6,906 nt of DNA from Burkholderiales bacterium (GCA_031275075.1 JAISPI010000111.1:1-6906), one strand, 5' to 3'. Shown: positions 1 through 6,569, counted from the first letter of the stretch. Program-made: numbers and translations. The notes: a model not told the origin generated them from the sequence alone.

Positions 1-60
1 GCAACATCAACGCCCGTTTCCGACGATGCTTTTCCTTATCCCAAGGTTGCTTGCTCATGA
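1..60 (+). CDS. C-terminal end of an upstream gene, possibly dusB (partial)
   Basis: Frame 1 is open from the window edge to a TGA at 58-60 and would encode a 19-residue tail ending KVACS. The stop overlaps the fis start in an ATGA arrangement, typical of translationally coupled genes. In many proteobacteria the gene before fis is dusB (tRNA-dihydrouridine synthase B), so dusB is the natural guess, but the tail has no recognisable motif. The identity rests on gene order alone, and the frame could be open by chance over so short a stretch. Confidence 0.4.
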   Translation, partial: ATSTPVSDDAFPYPKVACS

Positions 61-308
61 AAAAAAATCTCACCAAAGCTGCCCGCCAGATCGACACCAG
101 CTTTGAAACAGCGCTCGAACGTTATTTTTGTGAAATGGACGGAGAGGCTCCGAACAACTTGTACGAAATGGTCATCAGCCGTGCCGAGCGGGCGTTGTTT
201 GCATCGGTGATGGCGCGCGCGCAAGGCAATCAGACGCAAGCATCCAAAATGCTGGGATTAAGCCGCACGACATTGCGCAACAAATTGACCGCTTACAAAC
301 TGATGTGA
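57..308 (+). CDS. fis: Fis-family DNA-binding protein
   Basis: Encodes 83 residues, a little shorter than enteric Fis (98). Fis is a homodimeric nucleoid protein that bends DNA and modulates transcription, including of rRNA genes. The N-terminal part (about 10-55) matches the dimerising helices, including the LYEMVISRAERAL stretch at 35-47. The C-terminal helix-turn-helix spans about 59-78, with NQTQASKMLGLSRTTLRNKL as the diagnostic signature. I chose the ATG at 57 over the in-frame TTG at 51 because it has an AAGG at 43-46 ten bases upstream and starts MKKNLTK. It overlaps the upstream frame by four bases and is followed by purH after 8 bases, so it is probably in an operon with both. Family assignment is secure. 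The exact regulatory role in this organism is inferred. Confidence 0.93.
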   Translation: MKKNLTKAARQIDTSFETALERYFCEMDGEAPNNLYEMVISRAERALFASVMARAQGNQTQASKMLGLSRTTLRNKLTAYKLM

Positions 309-316
309 GACTTATC

Positions 317-1918
317 ATGTCGAAAGAGATATCAACTGCTGAAAAACTCGCGCCGGTGCGTTGTGCGCTGTTGTCAGTGTCGGACAAAACCGGTGTCGTC
401 GAATTCGCGAAAGGATTGCACGCGCGCGGTATTGCGTTATTGTCTACCGGCGGCACAGCCGCGGCGCTGACGCAAGCGGGATTGCCTGTTACCGAGGTCG
501 GGCAGCATACCGGTTTCCCCGAAATGCTGGATGGCCGCGTCAAAACACTGCATCCGAAAATCCACGGCGGCATTCTGGCGCGGCGCGATCTTCCAGATCA
601 CGTCAAAGCGCTCGCCGATCACGGTATTGTCACCATCGACCTCGTCGTCGTCAACCTCTACCCGTTCCGCGAAACGGTGGCGCGGGAAAACTGTACATTG
701 GACGACGCTATCGAAAACATTGATATCGGTGGCCCAAGCATGGTGCGCGCGGCTGCGAAAAACTGGAAACACGTCGGTATTGTTGTCGAGCCTGCCGATT
801 ATCCGGCGCTGCTCGAAGCACTTGACCACCACGGCAATGCGCTTCCGAAACCGTTGCGTTTTGATCTGGCGCGCAAGGCGTTCGCACATACGGCGGCCTA
901 CGATGGCGCCATCGCCAATTGGCTCACCGCTCGCAACGAAGAAGGTGTTGCGGAGGATTTTCCGCAATCGTTTCATTACCACGGTGTTTGTGTGCAAACA
1001 TTGCGTTACGGAGAAAACCCGCACCAGAAAGCGGCGTTTTACCGCGACGAAACGCCGCCCGCTGGTTCGCTCTCTACCTTCATGTTGTCACAGGGAAAAG
1101 CGTTGTCGTACAACAACCTCGCCGACAGTGATGCCGCGTGGGAATGCGTCAAGGCGTTGCCTGCGACCGCTTGCGTGATTGTCAAACACGCCAATCCGTG
1201 TGGTGTTGCCGTTGCCGGCAATGCGCTCGATGCCTACCGTAAAGCGTGGGCAACGGATCCGGTGTCGGCTTTCGGTGGCATCATCGCTTTTAACGGCGTG
1301 GTTGACGAGGCCGCTGCCACGGCGATAAGCGAACAATTTTTGGAAGTATTGATCGCGCCCGCTTATACCGACGGCGCTCGGGCAGTGCTTGCAAAAAAAC
1401 CGAACGTGCGTGTGTTGGAAATCGCTTTTCCGAAAACGGCGGGCGATTCATCGATCCTCGATTTCAAACGGATCGGTGGCGGTCTGCTGGTGCAGAGCGC
1501 CGACAACCGTACCGCTGCGCCCGATACCTGGCGCGTTGTTACCCGCAAAACACCGACCGCCGATGAAATGCGTGACCTTGTGTTTGCCTGGAATGTCGCC
1601 AAATACGTTAAGTCGAATACCATCGTTTACGCCCGTCATCTGCAAACAGTCGGTGTCGGCGCCGGTCAAATGAGCCGGATCGATTCGGCGCGAATCGCCG
1701 CGTTGAAAGCGCAGCAAGCCGATTTGACTTTGCAAGGTTCGGTGGCGGCTTCCGATGCGTTCTTTCCGTTCCGTGACGGCCTCGATGTCATCATTGATTA
1801 TGGCGCGACGGCGGTTGTGCAGCCGGGCGGCAGTCTGCGCGATGAAGAAGTGATTGCTGCTGCCGATGAGCGCGATATTGCGATGGTTTTTACCGGCATG
1901 CGCCACTTTCGCCATTGA
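317..1918 (+). CDS. purH: Bifunctional AICAR formyltransferase / IMP cyclohydrolase
   Basis: A cytosolic enzyme for the last two steps of de novo purine synthesis: formylation of AICAR with 10-formyl-tetrahydrofolate, then ring closure to IMP. The product is 533 residues, the normal size (E. coli about 529). The N-terminal cyclohydrolase (MGS-like) domain, about 14-200, shows LSVSDKTG (19-26), STGGT (43-47), the segment GFPEMLDGRVKTLHPKIHGG (66-85) and IDIGGPSMVRAAAKN (135-149). The transformylase domain shows LRYGENPHQ (229-237), SYNNLADSDAA (264-274), VKHANPCG (289-296) with the catalytic Lys-His pair, DPVSAFGG (314-321), VKSNTIVYA (431-439) and SDAFFPFRDG (479-488). I chose the ATG at 317. 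An in-frame GTG at 305 overlaps the fis stop and would add four residues; neither start has a strong Shine-Dalgarno sequence. The domain set is complete. Confidence 0.97.
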   Translation: MSKEISTAEKLAPVRCALLSVSDKTGVVEFAKGLHARGIALLSTGGTAAALTQAGLPVTEVGQHTGFPEMLDGRVKTLHPKIHGGILARRDLPDHVKALADHGIVTIDLVVVNLYPFRETVARENCTLDDAIENIDIGGPSMVRAAAKNWKHVGIVVEPADYPALLEALDHHGNALPKPLRFDLARKAFAHTAAYDGAIANWLTARNEEGVAEDFPQSFHYHGVCVQTLRYGENPHQKAAFYRDETPPAGSLSTFMLSQGKALSYNNLADSDAAWECVKALPATACVIVKHANPCGVAVAGNALDAYRKAWATDPVSAFGGIIAFNGVVDEAAATAISEQFLEVLIAPAYTDGARAVLAKKPNVRVLEIAFPKTAGDSSILDFKRIGGGLLVQSADNRTAAPDTWRVVTRKTPTADEMRDLVFAWNVAKYVKSNTIVYARHLQTVGVGAGQMSRIDSARIAALKAQQADLTLQGSVAASDAFFPFRDGLDVIIDYGATAVVQPGGSLRDEEVIAAADERDIAMVFTGMRHFRH

Positions 1919-1943
1919 TCTCATAACCTTTCCTGCATTGCCG

Positions 1944-2519
1944 ATGAAAAAATACCCGTACCTTTTCGTGTCGATGCTGATCGCGGCGTGTTGTTCCGCG
2001 CCGGCGTTTGCTGCGTTTGAGTGTGCCGACATGGGGGAATGGCTGGGAGCGCCATGCCGCCATCTGGCGCAGACGTACCGCGACGGCGATACTGAAATTT
2101 TGTTATCCGGTTTTGCCTGGCATTTGCCAATGACGTACACCAAGGAAAAACGTCGGGAGTTGAACCAAAACGCCATCGGTTTTGGTATGGGGCGCACGAT
2201 AGAAGAGCCTAACGGCGATACGCGTTCGGTCGTTTTGATGGCGTTCCTCGACTCGCACAAATGCGTCCAATGGAATCTGGGTTACACCTGGTCAACCTAC
2301 TGGGGAAGCAGAGATTCGCTTCAGATCGGGTTGGGGTACACCGCGATGATCGTGCAACGACCCGACATCGCCAAAGGGATCCCGATTCCGGCTGCTTTGC
2401 CATTGCTGTCGTTGCGCTACCAGAACGCCACACTGGTCACCACTTTCATTCCGACGGTCGGCGGCGGCGTCAACAACGGCAGTGTGCTCTATATATTCGG
2501 GCGTTATACGCTCAAATAA
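1944..2519 (+). CDS. pagP: Lipid A palmitoyltransferase PagP, outer membrane
   Basis: Moves a palmitate chain from a phospholipid to lipid A at the outer leaflet of the outer membrane; in other bacteria this gives resistance to antimicrobial peptides. The product is 191 residues (E. coli PagP 186). Residues 1-23 form a signal peptide: MKK, a hydrophobic core, and AFA before a cut at about 23/24. The family pattern is clear: AWHLPMTYTKEK (58-69) matches TWHARFAYDKEK of E. coli, and LMAFLDS (98-104) matches LMAFKDS. This aligns His60, Asp103 and Ser104 with the three essential residues. The rest fits the eight-stranded barrel, with a proline pair in IPIPAALPLLSLRY (146-159) and a C-terminal strand ending in YTLK. 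The ATG at 1944 was chosen because it starts the signal peptide; the frame is open upstream inside purH. No clear Shine-Dalgarno is seen, and it lies 25 bases after purH. The purine-gene setting is unusual for pagP. E. coli residues are from memory. Confidence 0.9.
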   Translation: MKKYPYLFVSMLIAACCSAPAFAAFECADMGEWLGAPCRHLAQTYRDGDTEILLSGFAWHLPMTYTKEKRRELNQNAIGFGMGRTIEEPNGDTRSVVLMAFLDSHKCVQWNLGYTWSTYWGSRDSLQIGLGYTAMIVQRPDIAKGIPIPAALPLLSLRYQNATLVTTFIPTVGGGVNNGSVLYIFGRYTLK

Positions 2520-2529
2520 ATTATTTTTT
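2499..2529 (+). terminator. Weak hairpin plus T-run after pagP
   Basis: The end of pagP can fold as 2499-2504 with 2508-2513 (six pairs, one G-T, loop TAT). A run of six T at 2524-2529 follows after an A/T-rich spacer of about ten bases. The stem is short and the T-run is set back from it, so this is at best a weak terminator or an attenuation point between pagP and purD. Confidence 0.25.
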
Positions 2530-2549
2530 CAAACAATAGTTCTTCAAAT

Positions 2550-3860
2550 ATGAATCTTCTTATTATCGGAAACGGTGGCCGCGAGCACGCCTTTGCCTGG
2601 AAAGCGGCACAATCGCCGCGCATTGCCAAAGTATTTGTCGCGCCTGGCAACGCCGGTACCGCGCGCGAAGAAAGCGTCGTCAACGTTCCGATTTCGCCAG
2701 TCCCTGACCGTTTTTCCGAACTCATCGATTTTGTGAAACGTGAAAACATTGCGATGACCCTCGTTGGCCCGGAAGCGCCGCTCGCTGCGGGTATTGTCGA
2801 TGCGTTCCGGCAAGCTGGCCTGCGTATCTTCGGCCCGACACAGGCCGCTGCGCAACTCGAAAGCTCAAAGGATTTCGCCAAACGTTTTATGCAGCGGCAT
2901 CGTATTCCCACTGCCGCTTCACAGACCTTTACCGATCTTGCCACTGCCCGTGCTTACGTCGAAACGCATGCGCTGCCGGTCGTGATAAAAGCCGACGGAC
3001 TGGCCGCTGGTAAAGGCGTTGTTGTTGCGACAGCGCGCGAAGAAGCGCTGGCTGCCGTCACCGATATGTTGAGCGGCCAGATGCTGGGCGACGCCGGTGC
3101 TCGTGTGGTGATTGAAACATTTCTTGATGGCGAAGAAGCCAGCTTCATCGTGATGAGCGATGGCGTCAACGTTTTACCGCTGGCTTCGAGCCAGGATCAC
3201 AAGCGGTTGCGCGATCACGACGAAGGCCCCAACACCGGCGGGATGGGGGCGTACTCACCTGCGCCGGTGATCACGCCCGAATTGCACGCCCGGATCATGC
3301 GCGAAATCATCGTGCCGACCATTCAGGGAATGGCGGCGGAAGGCCATCCGTTCACAGGTTTCCTTTACGCTGGGGTGATAATCGACTCACAGGACGATCC
3401 GTATGTGATCGAATTCAATTGCCGGATGGGCGATCCCGAAACGCAGCCGATCATGATGCGTCTACGTACCGATCTCGTCGATCTTGTCGAGCACGGCATC
3501 GACGGCACACTCGATGCCGTCGAATGCGAATGGGACCGGCAAGCTGCGCTCGGTGTCGTGCTTGCTGCACCCGGATACCCGCAAGCGCCAACAATCGGCG
3601 CACCGATTGCCGGACTCGATGCTGATGGTGACACTCACGGCATGGTAAAGATTTTTCATGCGGGTACCCGACAGGACGGCGACGCCGTCGTCACTTCCGG
3701 TGGCCGCGTGTTGTGCGTTACTGCCCTTGGCGAATCGATCAAACTCGCGCAACGCGCTGCTTATCAGGTTGCCGATGCTGTTACCTTTAAAGGCAGGCAA
3801 TACCGGCGTGACATCGGTTATCGAGCATTGACACGTCCGACCAACGGGCATGAACGATAA
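2550..3860 (+). CDS. purD: Phosphoribosylamine-glycine ligase (GAR synthetase)
   Basis: Catalyses the ATP-dependent joining of 5-phosphoribosylamine and glycine to give GAR, the second step of purine synthesis, in the cytosol. At 436 residues it has the usual length. The N domain opens with LLIIGNGGREHA (3-14) and carries VGPEAPLAAGI (72-82). The ATP-grasp region shows SSKDFAKRFM (105-114), VVIKADGLAAGKGVVV (144-159), the SSQDHKR and DEGPNTGGMGAYSP motifs (213-219 and 224-237), and FNCRMGDPETQP (289-300) with acidic and Asn metal-binding residues. The C-terminal GARS domain starts near ALGVVLAAPGYP (333-344). The ATG at 2550 gives the exact family N-terminus, although no Shine-Dalgarno is visible in the A/T-rich 30-base gap after pagP. 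The end overlaps the next gene by 11 bases. It shares a pathway with purH upstream. Confidence 0.97.
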   Translation: MNLLIIGNGGREHAFAWKAAQSPRIAKVFVAPGNAGTAREESVVNVPISPVPDRFSELIDFVKRENIAMTLVGPEAPLAAGIVDAFRQAGLRIFGPTQAAAQLESSKDFAKRFMQRHRIPTAASQTFTDLATARAYVETHALPVVIKADGLAAGKGVVVATAREEALAAVTDMLSGQMLGDAGARVVIETFLDGEEASFIVMSDGVNVLPLASSQDHKRLRDHDEGPNTGGMGAYSPAPVITPELHARIMREIIVPTIQGMAAEGHPFTGFLYAGVIIDSQDDPYVIEFNCRMGDPETQPIMMRLRTDLVDLVEHGIDGTLDAVECEWDRQAALGVVLAAPGYPQAPTIGAPIAGLDADGDTHGMVKIFHAGTRQDGDAVVTSGGRVLCVTALGESIKLAQRAAYQVADAVTFKGRQYRRDIGYRALTRPTNGHER

Positions 3861-4419
3861 CGCATTGGATAACAACGCTTTATGTGAGACTGTGGTTGAT
3901 AGCGCCGTTGTGTTCGATGGCAAATTGCTGCATGTGCGAAGCGATACAGTGCGTTTGCCCAACGGCCACACGACAACGCGTGAATATGTTTGCCATCCGG
4001 GCGCGGCGTTGATTGTTCCGGTGTTCGATGATGGCCGTTTGTTGCTCGAACGCCAGTTTCGTTATCCGAGCCGTACCGTATTCATTGAGTTTCCCGCTGG
4101 AAAACTCGACCCCGGCGAAGCGCCGCTCGTTACCGCCCAACGCGAATTGCGCGAAGAAACCGGCTATGAAGCATCGCGCTGGCGCTTGCTCGGCAACATT
4201 CATCCGGTACCTGCCTACTCCGATGAGATCATTTATCTCTTTGCCGCCGAGGGGCTGACGCTGACCGAGAGCCGTTGCGACGACGACGAATTTCTCGAAC
4301 TCATCACGATGACGCCCACCGAAATCGCTGCCGCCATTGACTTCGGTGAGATCACAGACGCCAAGACACTGTGCGCGTTTTCGCTGTGGCGGACGAAACA
4401 GCATTGCACAATACCCTGA
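3850..4419 (+). CDS. Nudix hydrolase, ADP-ribose pyrophosphatase type
   Basis: Probably splits ADP-ribose or related nucleoside-diphosphate sugars into AMP and a sugar phosphate in the cytosol. The 189-residue product has a perfect Nudix box at 84-106, GX5EX7REUXEEXGU, with the metal-binding REXXEE core at 98-103. Subfamily signs of NudF-like ADP-ribose pyrophosphatases are present: QFRYP (69-73), EFPAGKLDPGE just before and into the box (80-90), a proline 15 residues after the box (Pro121), the AYSDE segment (122-126) and a downstream acidic DDDEFLE (144-150). The ATG at 3850 overlaps the end of purD by 11 bases in another frame, suggesting translational coupling. No good Shine-Dalgarno precedes it. 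The ADP-ribose preference is inferred from motifs; other NDP-sugar substrates are possible. Confidence 0.9.
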   Translation: MNDNALDNNALCETVVDSAVVFDGKLLHVRSDTVRLPNGHTTTREYVCHPGAALIVPVFDDGRLLLERQFRYPSRTVFIEFPAGKLDPGEAPLVTAQRELREETGYEASRWRLLGNIHPVPAYSDEIIYLFAAEGLTLTESRCDDDEFLELITMTPTEIAAAIDFGEITDAKTLCAFSLWRTKQHCTIP

Positions 4420-4431
4420 CCCAAAATCCCA

Positions 4432-4713
4432 ATGATCGCTCGCCATCTCATCATCGCCGGTCGTGTCCAAGGCGTCTTTTTTCGAGGTAGCGCCGTTGCA
4501 GAAGCCCGTAAGCACCATCTCACCGGTTGGGTGCGCAACAACCTCCACGACGGCACAGTCGAAATACTGATACAAGGCACGGCAGAAGATGTTGAAACGC
4601 TGGTGCAGTGGTGCCGCCGCGGATCACCCACTGCCGACGTTACCGGATTGACTGTGACCGAAATCGTTCCCGATCCGACGTTGCAAACATTCGAAAAAGG
4701 CGCTGACGCCTGA
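4432..4713 (+). CDS. acyP: Acylphosphatase
   Basis: A small cytosolic enzyme that hydrolyses the carboxyl-phosphate bond of acyl phosphates such as acetyl phosphate or carbamoyl phosphate. The 93 residues are the usual size for the single-domain family. The signature GRVQGVFFR (10-18) supplies the phosphate-binding loop and catalytic Arg18. GWVRNNLHDGTVE (32-44) supplies the catalytic Asn36. The later CRRGSPTADV (61-70) matches the conserved C..GP..A.V segment. It starts 12 bases after the Nudix stop on the same strand and is probably co-transcribed. It ends 12 bases before the convergent aroC stop. No strong Shine-Dalgarno sequence is visible. The physiological substrate in bacteria is not well fixed. 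Confidence 0.93.
   Translation: MIARHLIIAGRVQGVFFRGSAVAEARKHHLTGWVRNNLHDGTVEILIQGTAEDVETLVQWCRRGSPTADVTGLTVTEIVPDPTLQTFEKGADA
4694..4711 (-). terminator. Possible aroC terminator inside the end of acyP
   Basis: Read on the minus strand, GGCGTCAGCGCC folds as a four-pair GC stem with a four-base loop (4699-4702 with 4707-4710), extended by one A-T pair, and is followed directly by five T. It lies 16 bases beyond the aroC stop, in the last codons of the convergent gene. The stem is short, so this is a weak intrinsic terminator candidate. On the plus strand no T-run follows. Confidence 0.35.
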
Positions 4714-4725
4714 ATCCGCTATTCG

Positions 4726-5826
4726 TTACGCCCGCTGCCCGATGATTAATGGCGTTACCGGTTGCACGTCGGCGTTTTGCGCGCGTTGCATCAATGCATG
4801 GTCGATCAAAACCAGCGCCAACATTGCCTCGGCAATGGGCGCTGCCCGCAATCCGACACAAGGATCGTGCCGACCGGTTGTCCGCATCGTTGTTGCTTCG
4901 CCCTGCGTGGTGATCGAACGGCGTGGCGTGATTAACGAGGAAGTTGGTTTTACGGCGATACGCACGACAATTGGCTGGCCCGTCGAAATGCCGCCGAGCA
5001 TTCCGCCCGCGTGGTTCGACACAAACCCGTCGGGCATCATTTCATCGGCGTGCTCCGTTCCCAGTTGAGCTGCTGACGCCATTCCGGCGCCGATTTCAAC
5101 CGCTTTTACCGCGTTGATTCCCATCATCGCGTAGGCAATATCGGCATCAAGCCGGTCATACACCGGCTGCCCCAACCCGACCGGGACGCCGGTCGCTTCA
5201 ATCAGCAGCGATGCGCCGCATGAATCGCCTGCTTTACGCAAACCATCGAGATAAATCTCCAATTCCGGCACGAGGTCGGCGTTGGCAACAAAGAACGGAT
5301 TTTGAGCAGCATACGCCCAATCGACGAACGGAACAGGGAGTGCTCCAACCTGAGTCACGCAGGCGCGCACCACTGTCCCGTAACGCTCGCTCAACCATTT
5401 TTTAGCGATGGCGCCCGCGGCTACCCGTACCGCCGTTTCCCGTGCCGAAGCGCGACCGCCGCCGCGATAATCGCGAAAACCATATTTCTGGGTATACGTG
5501 TAATCGGCATGTCCCGGCCGGAACGTTTCGGCGATCTCGCGGTAATCCTGACTGCGCGCATCCTGATTGCGAATCAGAAATGCGATCGGGGTGCCGGTCG
5601 TCCTGCCCTCAAATACTCCGGACAAAATCTCCACCGTGTCCGGCTCGCGCCGTTGCGTAACGTATTTCGACGTCCCGGGTCGGCGACGGTCAAGCTCCCG
5701 TTGCAAATCAGCTTCACATAACGCCAGTCCCGGCGGACACCCATCGACGACCCCGCCGATCGCCGGCCCGTGCGACTCGCCAAATGACGTGACACAAAAA
5801 AGTTTCCCCAAAGTATTGCCGGACAT
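4726..5826 (-). CDS. aroC: Chorismate synthase
   Basis: Converts 5-enolpyruvylshikimate 3-phosphate to chorismate with reduced FMN as cofactor; this is the last common step to the aromatic amino acids and folate, in the cytosol. The 366-residue product is the normal length for the homotetrameric enzyme. Signatures run the whole length: SFGESHGPAIGGVVDGCPPG (14-33), RRPGTSKYVTQRREPDTVEI (48-67), RPGHADYTY (103-111) with the catalytic His106, YRGGGRASARETAVRVAAGA (120-139), NHAGGMLGGISTGQPI (271-286), and GRHDPCVGLRAAPIAEAM (318-335). The two histidines at 19 and 106 known to matter in the family are present. The ATG gives the standard N-terminus; no clear Shine-Dalgarno sequence is visible upstream. 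It runs convergent to acyP and divergent from brnT. Confidence 0.97.
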   Translation of the reverse strand: MSGNTLGKLFCVTSFGESHGPAIGGVVDGCPPGLALCEADLQRELDRRRPGTSKYVTQRREPDTVEILSGVFEGRTTGTPIAFLIRNQDARSQDYREIAETFRPGHADYTYTQKYGFRDYRGGGRASARETAVRVAAGAIAKKWLSERYGTVVRACVTQVGALPVPFVDWAYAAQNPFFVANADLVPELEIYLDGLRKAGDSCGASLLIEATGVPVGLGQPVYDRLDADIAYAMMGINAVKAVEIGAGMASAAQLGTEHADEMMPDGFVSNHAGGMLGGISTGQPIVVRIAVKPTSSLITPRRSITTQGEATTMRTTGRHDPCVGLRAAPIAEAMLALVLIDHALMQRAQNADVQPVTPLIIGQRA

Positions 5827-5951
5827 GGTTTGTCGATAAAGGCTGTAAAGAATAAGTCTAGCAGGATTCTCAAAAGCGCCGAAAAGAACGTTGGCATCAC
5901 ATCAGGTCGTAAGCTCGGCCAAGACCATAAAAACTATAAATTTGTATGCAC

Positions 5952-5980
5952 TTGTTTGTATATACAAACGGTGATATATT
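5952..5980 (+). promoter_or_regulatory. Likely brnTA promoter
   Basis: A -10 candidate TATATT at 5975-5980 lies 17 bases after a poor -35 candidate TTGTTT (5952-5957). The predicted start would fall at about 5987, the A of the brnT ATG, giving a leaderless or nearly leaderless message. The palindromic operator lies between the two boxes. The rest of the 160-base gap between aroC and brnT (5827-5951) shows no gene, and I see no convincing aroC promoter in it. Confidence 0.4.
5954..5969. promoter_or_regulatory. Perfect 16-base palindrome, probable BrnA operator
   Basis: GTTTGTATATACAAAC is identical to its reverse complement over all 16 bases and lies 17 bases before the brnT start. An extra half-site, TTTGTAT, occurs at 5941-5947 in direct orientation, 14 bases from the matching half at 5955-5961. 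Ribbon-helix-helix antitoxins such as BrnA bind palindromes at their own promoter, so this is the natural operator. BrnA binding here is inferred from position and family. Confidence 0.6.
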
Positions 5981-5986
5981 GAACGT

Positions 5987-6277
5987 ATGCAACGATATTT
6001 CGAGTGGGACGACAAGAAAGCGGCAACCAATTACCACAAGCATGGCGTCCGGTTTGAGGAAGCAGCATTGGTCTTTGATGACCCATTTGCGTTATCGGGG
6101 CAAGACCGTATCGAGAACGGCGAGCAGCGTTGGCAAACTATCGGCATGGTTGGTAGCTGCCTGCTGCTTTTGGTGGCGCACACAGTGCGCTTTGAAGATG
6201 AGTGCGTCGAGGTCATACGGATCATCAGCGCCCGTCGTGCAGATCGAAAGGAGCGGAAGCGTTATGAGCATGGTTAG
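5987..6277 (+). CDS. brnT: BrnT-family toxin (type II toxin-antitoxin)
   Basis: The toxin of the BrnT/BrnA system, a RelE-like ribonuclease fold that inhibits translation when free and is neutralised by BrnA. The 96 residues match the family (formerly DUF497) along the whole length: FEWDDKKAATNYHKHGVRFE (5-24), the VFDDPFA stretch (29-35), a hydrophobic strand SCLLLLVAHT (57-66), and the C-terminal IRIISARRADRKERKRYE (77-94) rich in basic residues. The ATG at 5987 begins the typical MQRYFEWD start. There is no Shine-Dalgarno within the normal window. It overlaps brnA by 14 bases, with toxin first, the usual order for this family. The family is clear; activity is not shown by sequence. Confidence 0.93.
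   Translation: MQRYFEWDDKKAATNYHKHGVRFEEAALVFDDPFALSGQDRIENGEQRWQTIGMVGSCLLLLVAHTVRFEDECVEVIRIISARRADRKERKRYEHG
6248..6253 (+). promoter_or_regulatory. Strong ribosome binding site of brnA
   Basis: AAGGAG, a close match to the Shine-Dalgarno consensus, ends ten bases before the ATG at 6264. It favours that start over the second ATG at 6270. The toxin gene has nothing comparable, so the antitoxin should be made in excess. Confidence 0.7.
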
Positions 6278-6569
6278 GTACAAACAAAACGAGTTGCCGC
6301 CGGTGAGCGAAGGGAGCAAGGCGGAACTTAAGGCGCTGGCAAAAAAGCCGGATAAAGAAATCGATTACAGCGATATTCCGCCGCTGGATGAAGCGTTCTG
6401 GGCGCAGGCAGTCCCGAACCCGTTTTATAAGCCGCTGAAGACGCACGCATCCGTGCGGATTGATTCGGACGTGATGGTTTGGCTCAAGAGCCAGGGCAAG
6501 GGCTATCAGACCCGCATGAATGCCATCTTGCGCGAGGCCATGCTTCGCTCAATGCAGCACAAGCCATGA
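6264..6569 (+). CDS. brnA: BrnA-family antitoxin
   Basis: The antitoxin partner of BrnT, which binds the toxin and, as a ribbon-helix-helix dimer, represses the operon. The 101-residue product shows the family pattern (formerly DUF4415): PDKEIDYSDIPPLDEAFWAQ (29-48) is the conserved toxin-contacting linker, NPFYKP (52-57) follows, and the DNA-binding part is at 61-93, with strand HASVRIDSDVMVW and helix-forming GKGYQTRMNAILREAM (78-93). The ATG at 6264 is preferred because of the AAGGAG upstream. The same frame is open back to 5946 through brnT, but that part does not resemble any BrnA. It overlaps the toxin gene by 14 bases, consistent with translational coupling. Confidence 0.93.
   Translation: MSMVRYKQNELPPVSEGSKAELKALAKKPDKEIDYSDIPPLDEAFWAQAVPNPFYKPLKTHASVRIDSDVMVWLKSQGKGYQTRMNAILREAMLRSMQHKP

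Noticed and set aside
1854..1943. Longer pagP start inside purH
   Set aside because: The added 30 residues would bury the clear MKK signal peptide at 1944 and overlap conserved purH codons.
1448..2260. 270-codon open frame on the minus strand across purH and pagP
   Set aside because: It is antisense to two well-recognised genes, crosses their junction, and shows no recognisable motif.
5574..5900. Minus-strand frame starting upstream of aroC with a hydrophobic N-terminus
   Set aside because: It runs out of frame through the conserved start of aroC. The hydrophobic part is only about 25 residues and no ribosome binding site is seen.
5946..6263. Long open stretch in the brnA frame upstream of its start, which would make a 207-residue protein
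   Set aside because: It lies wholly over brnT, which matches its family along the full length, and the extra residues resemble no BrnA. The strong AAGGAG supports the ATG at 6264.
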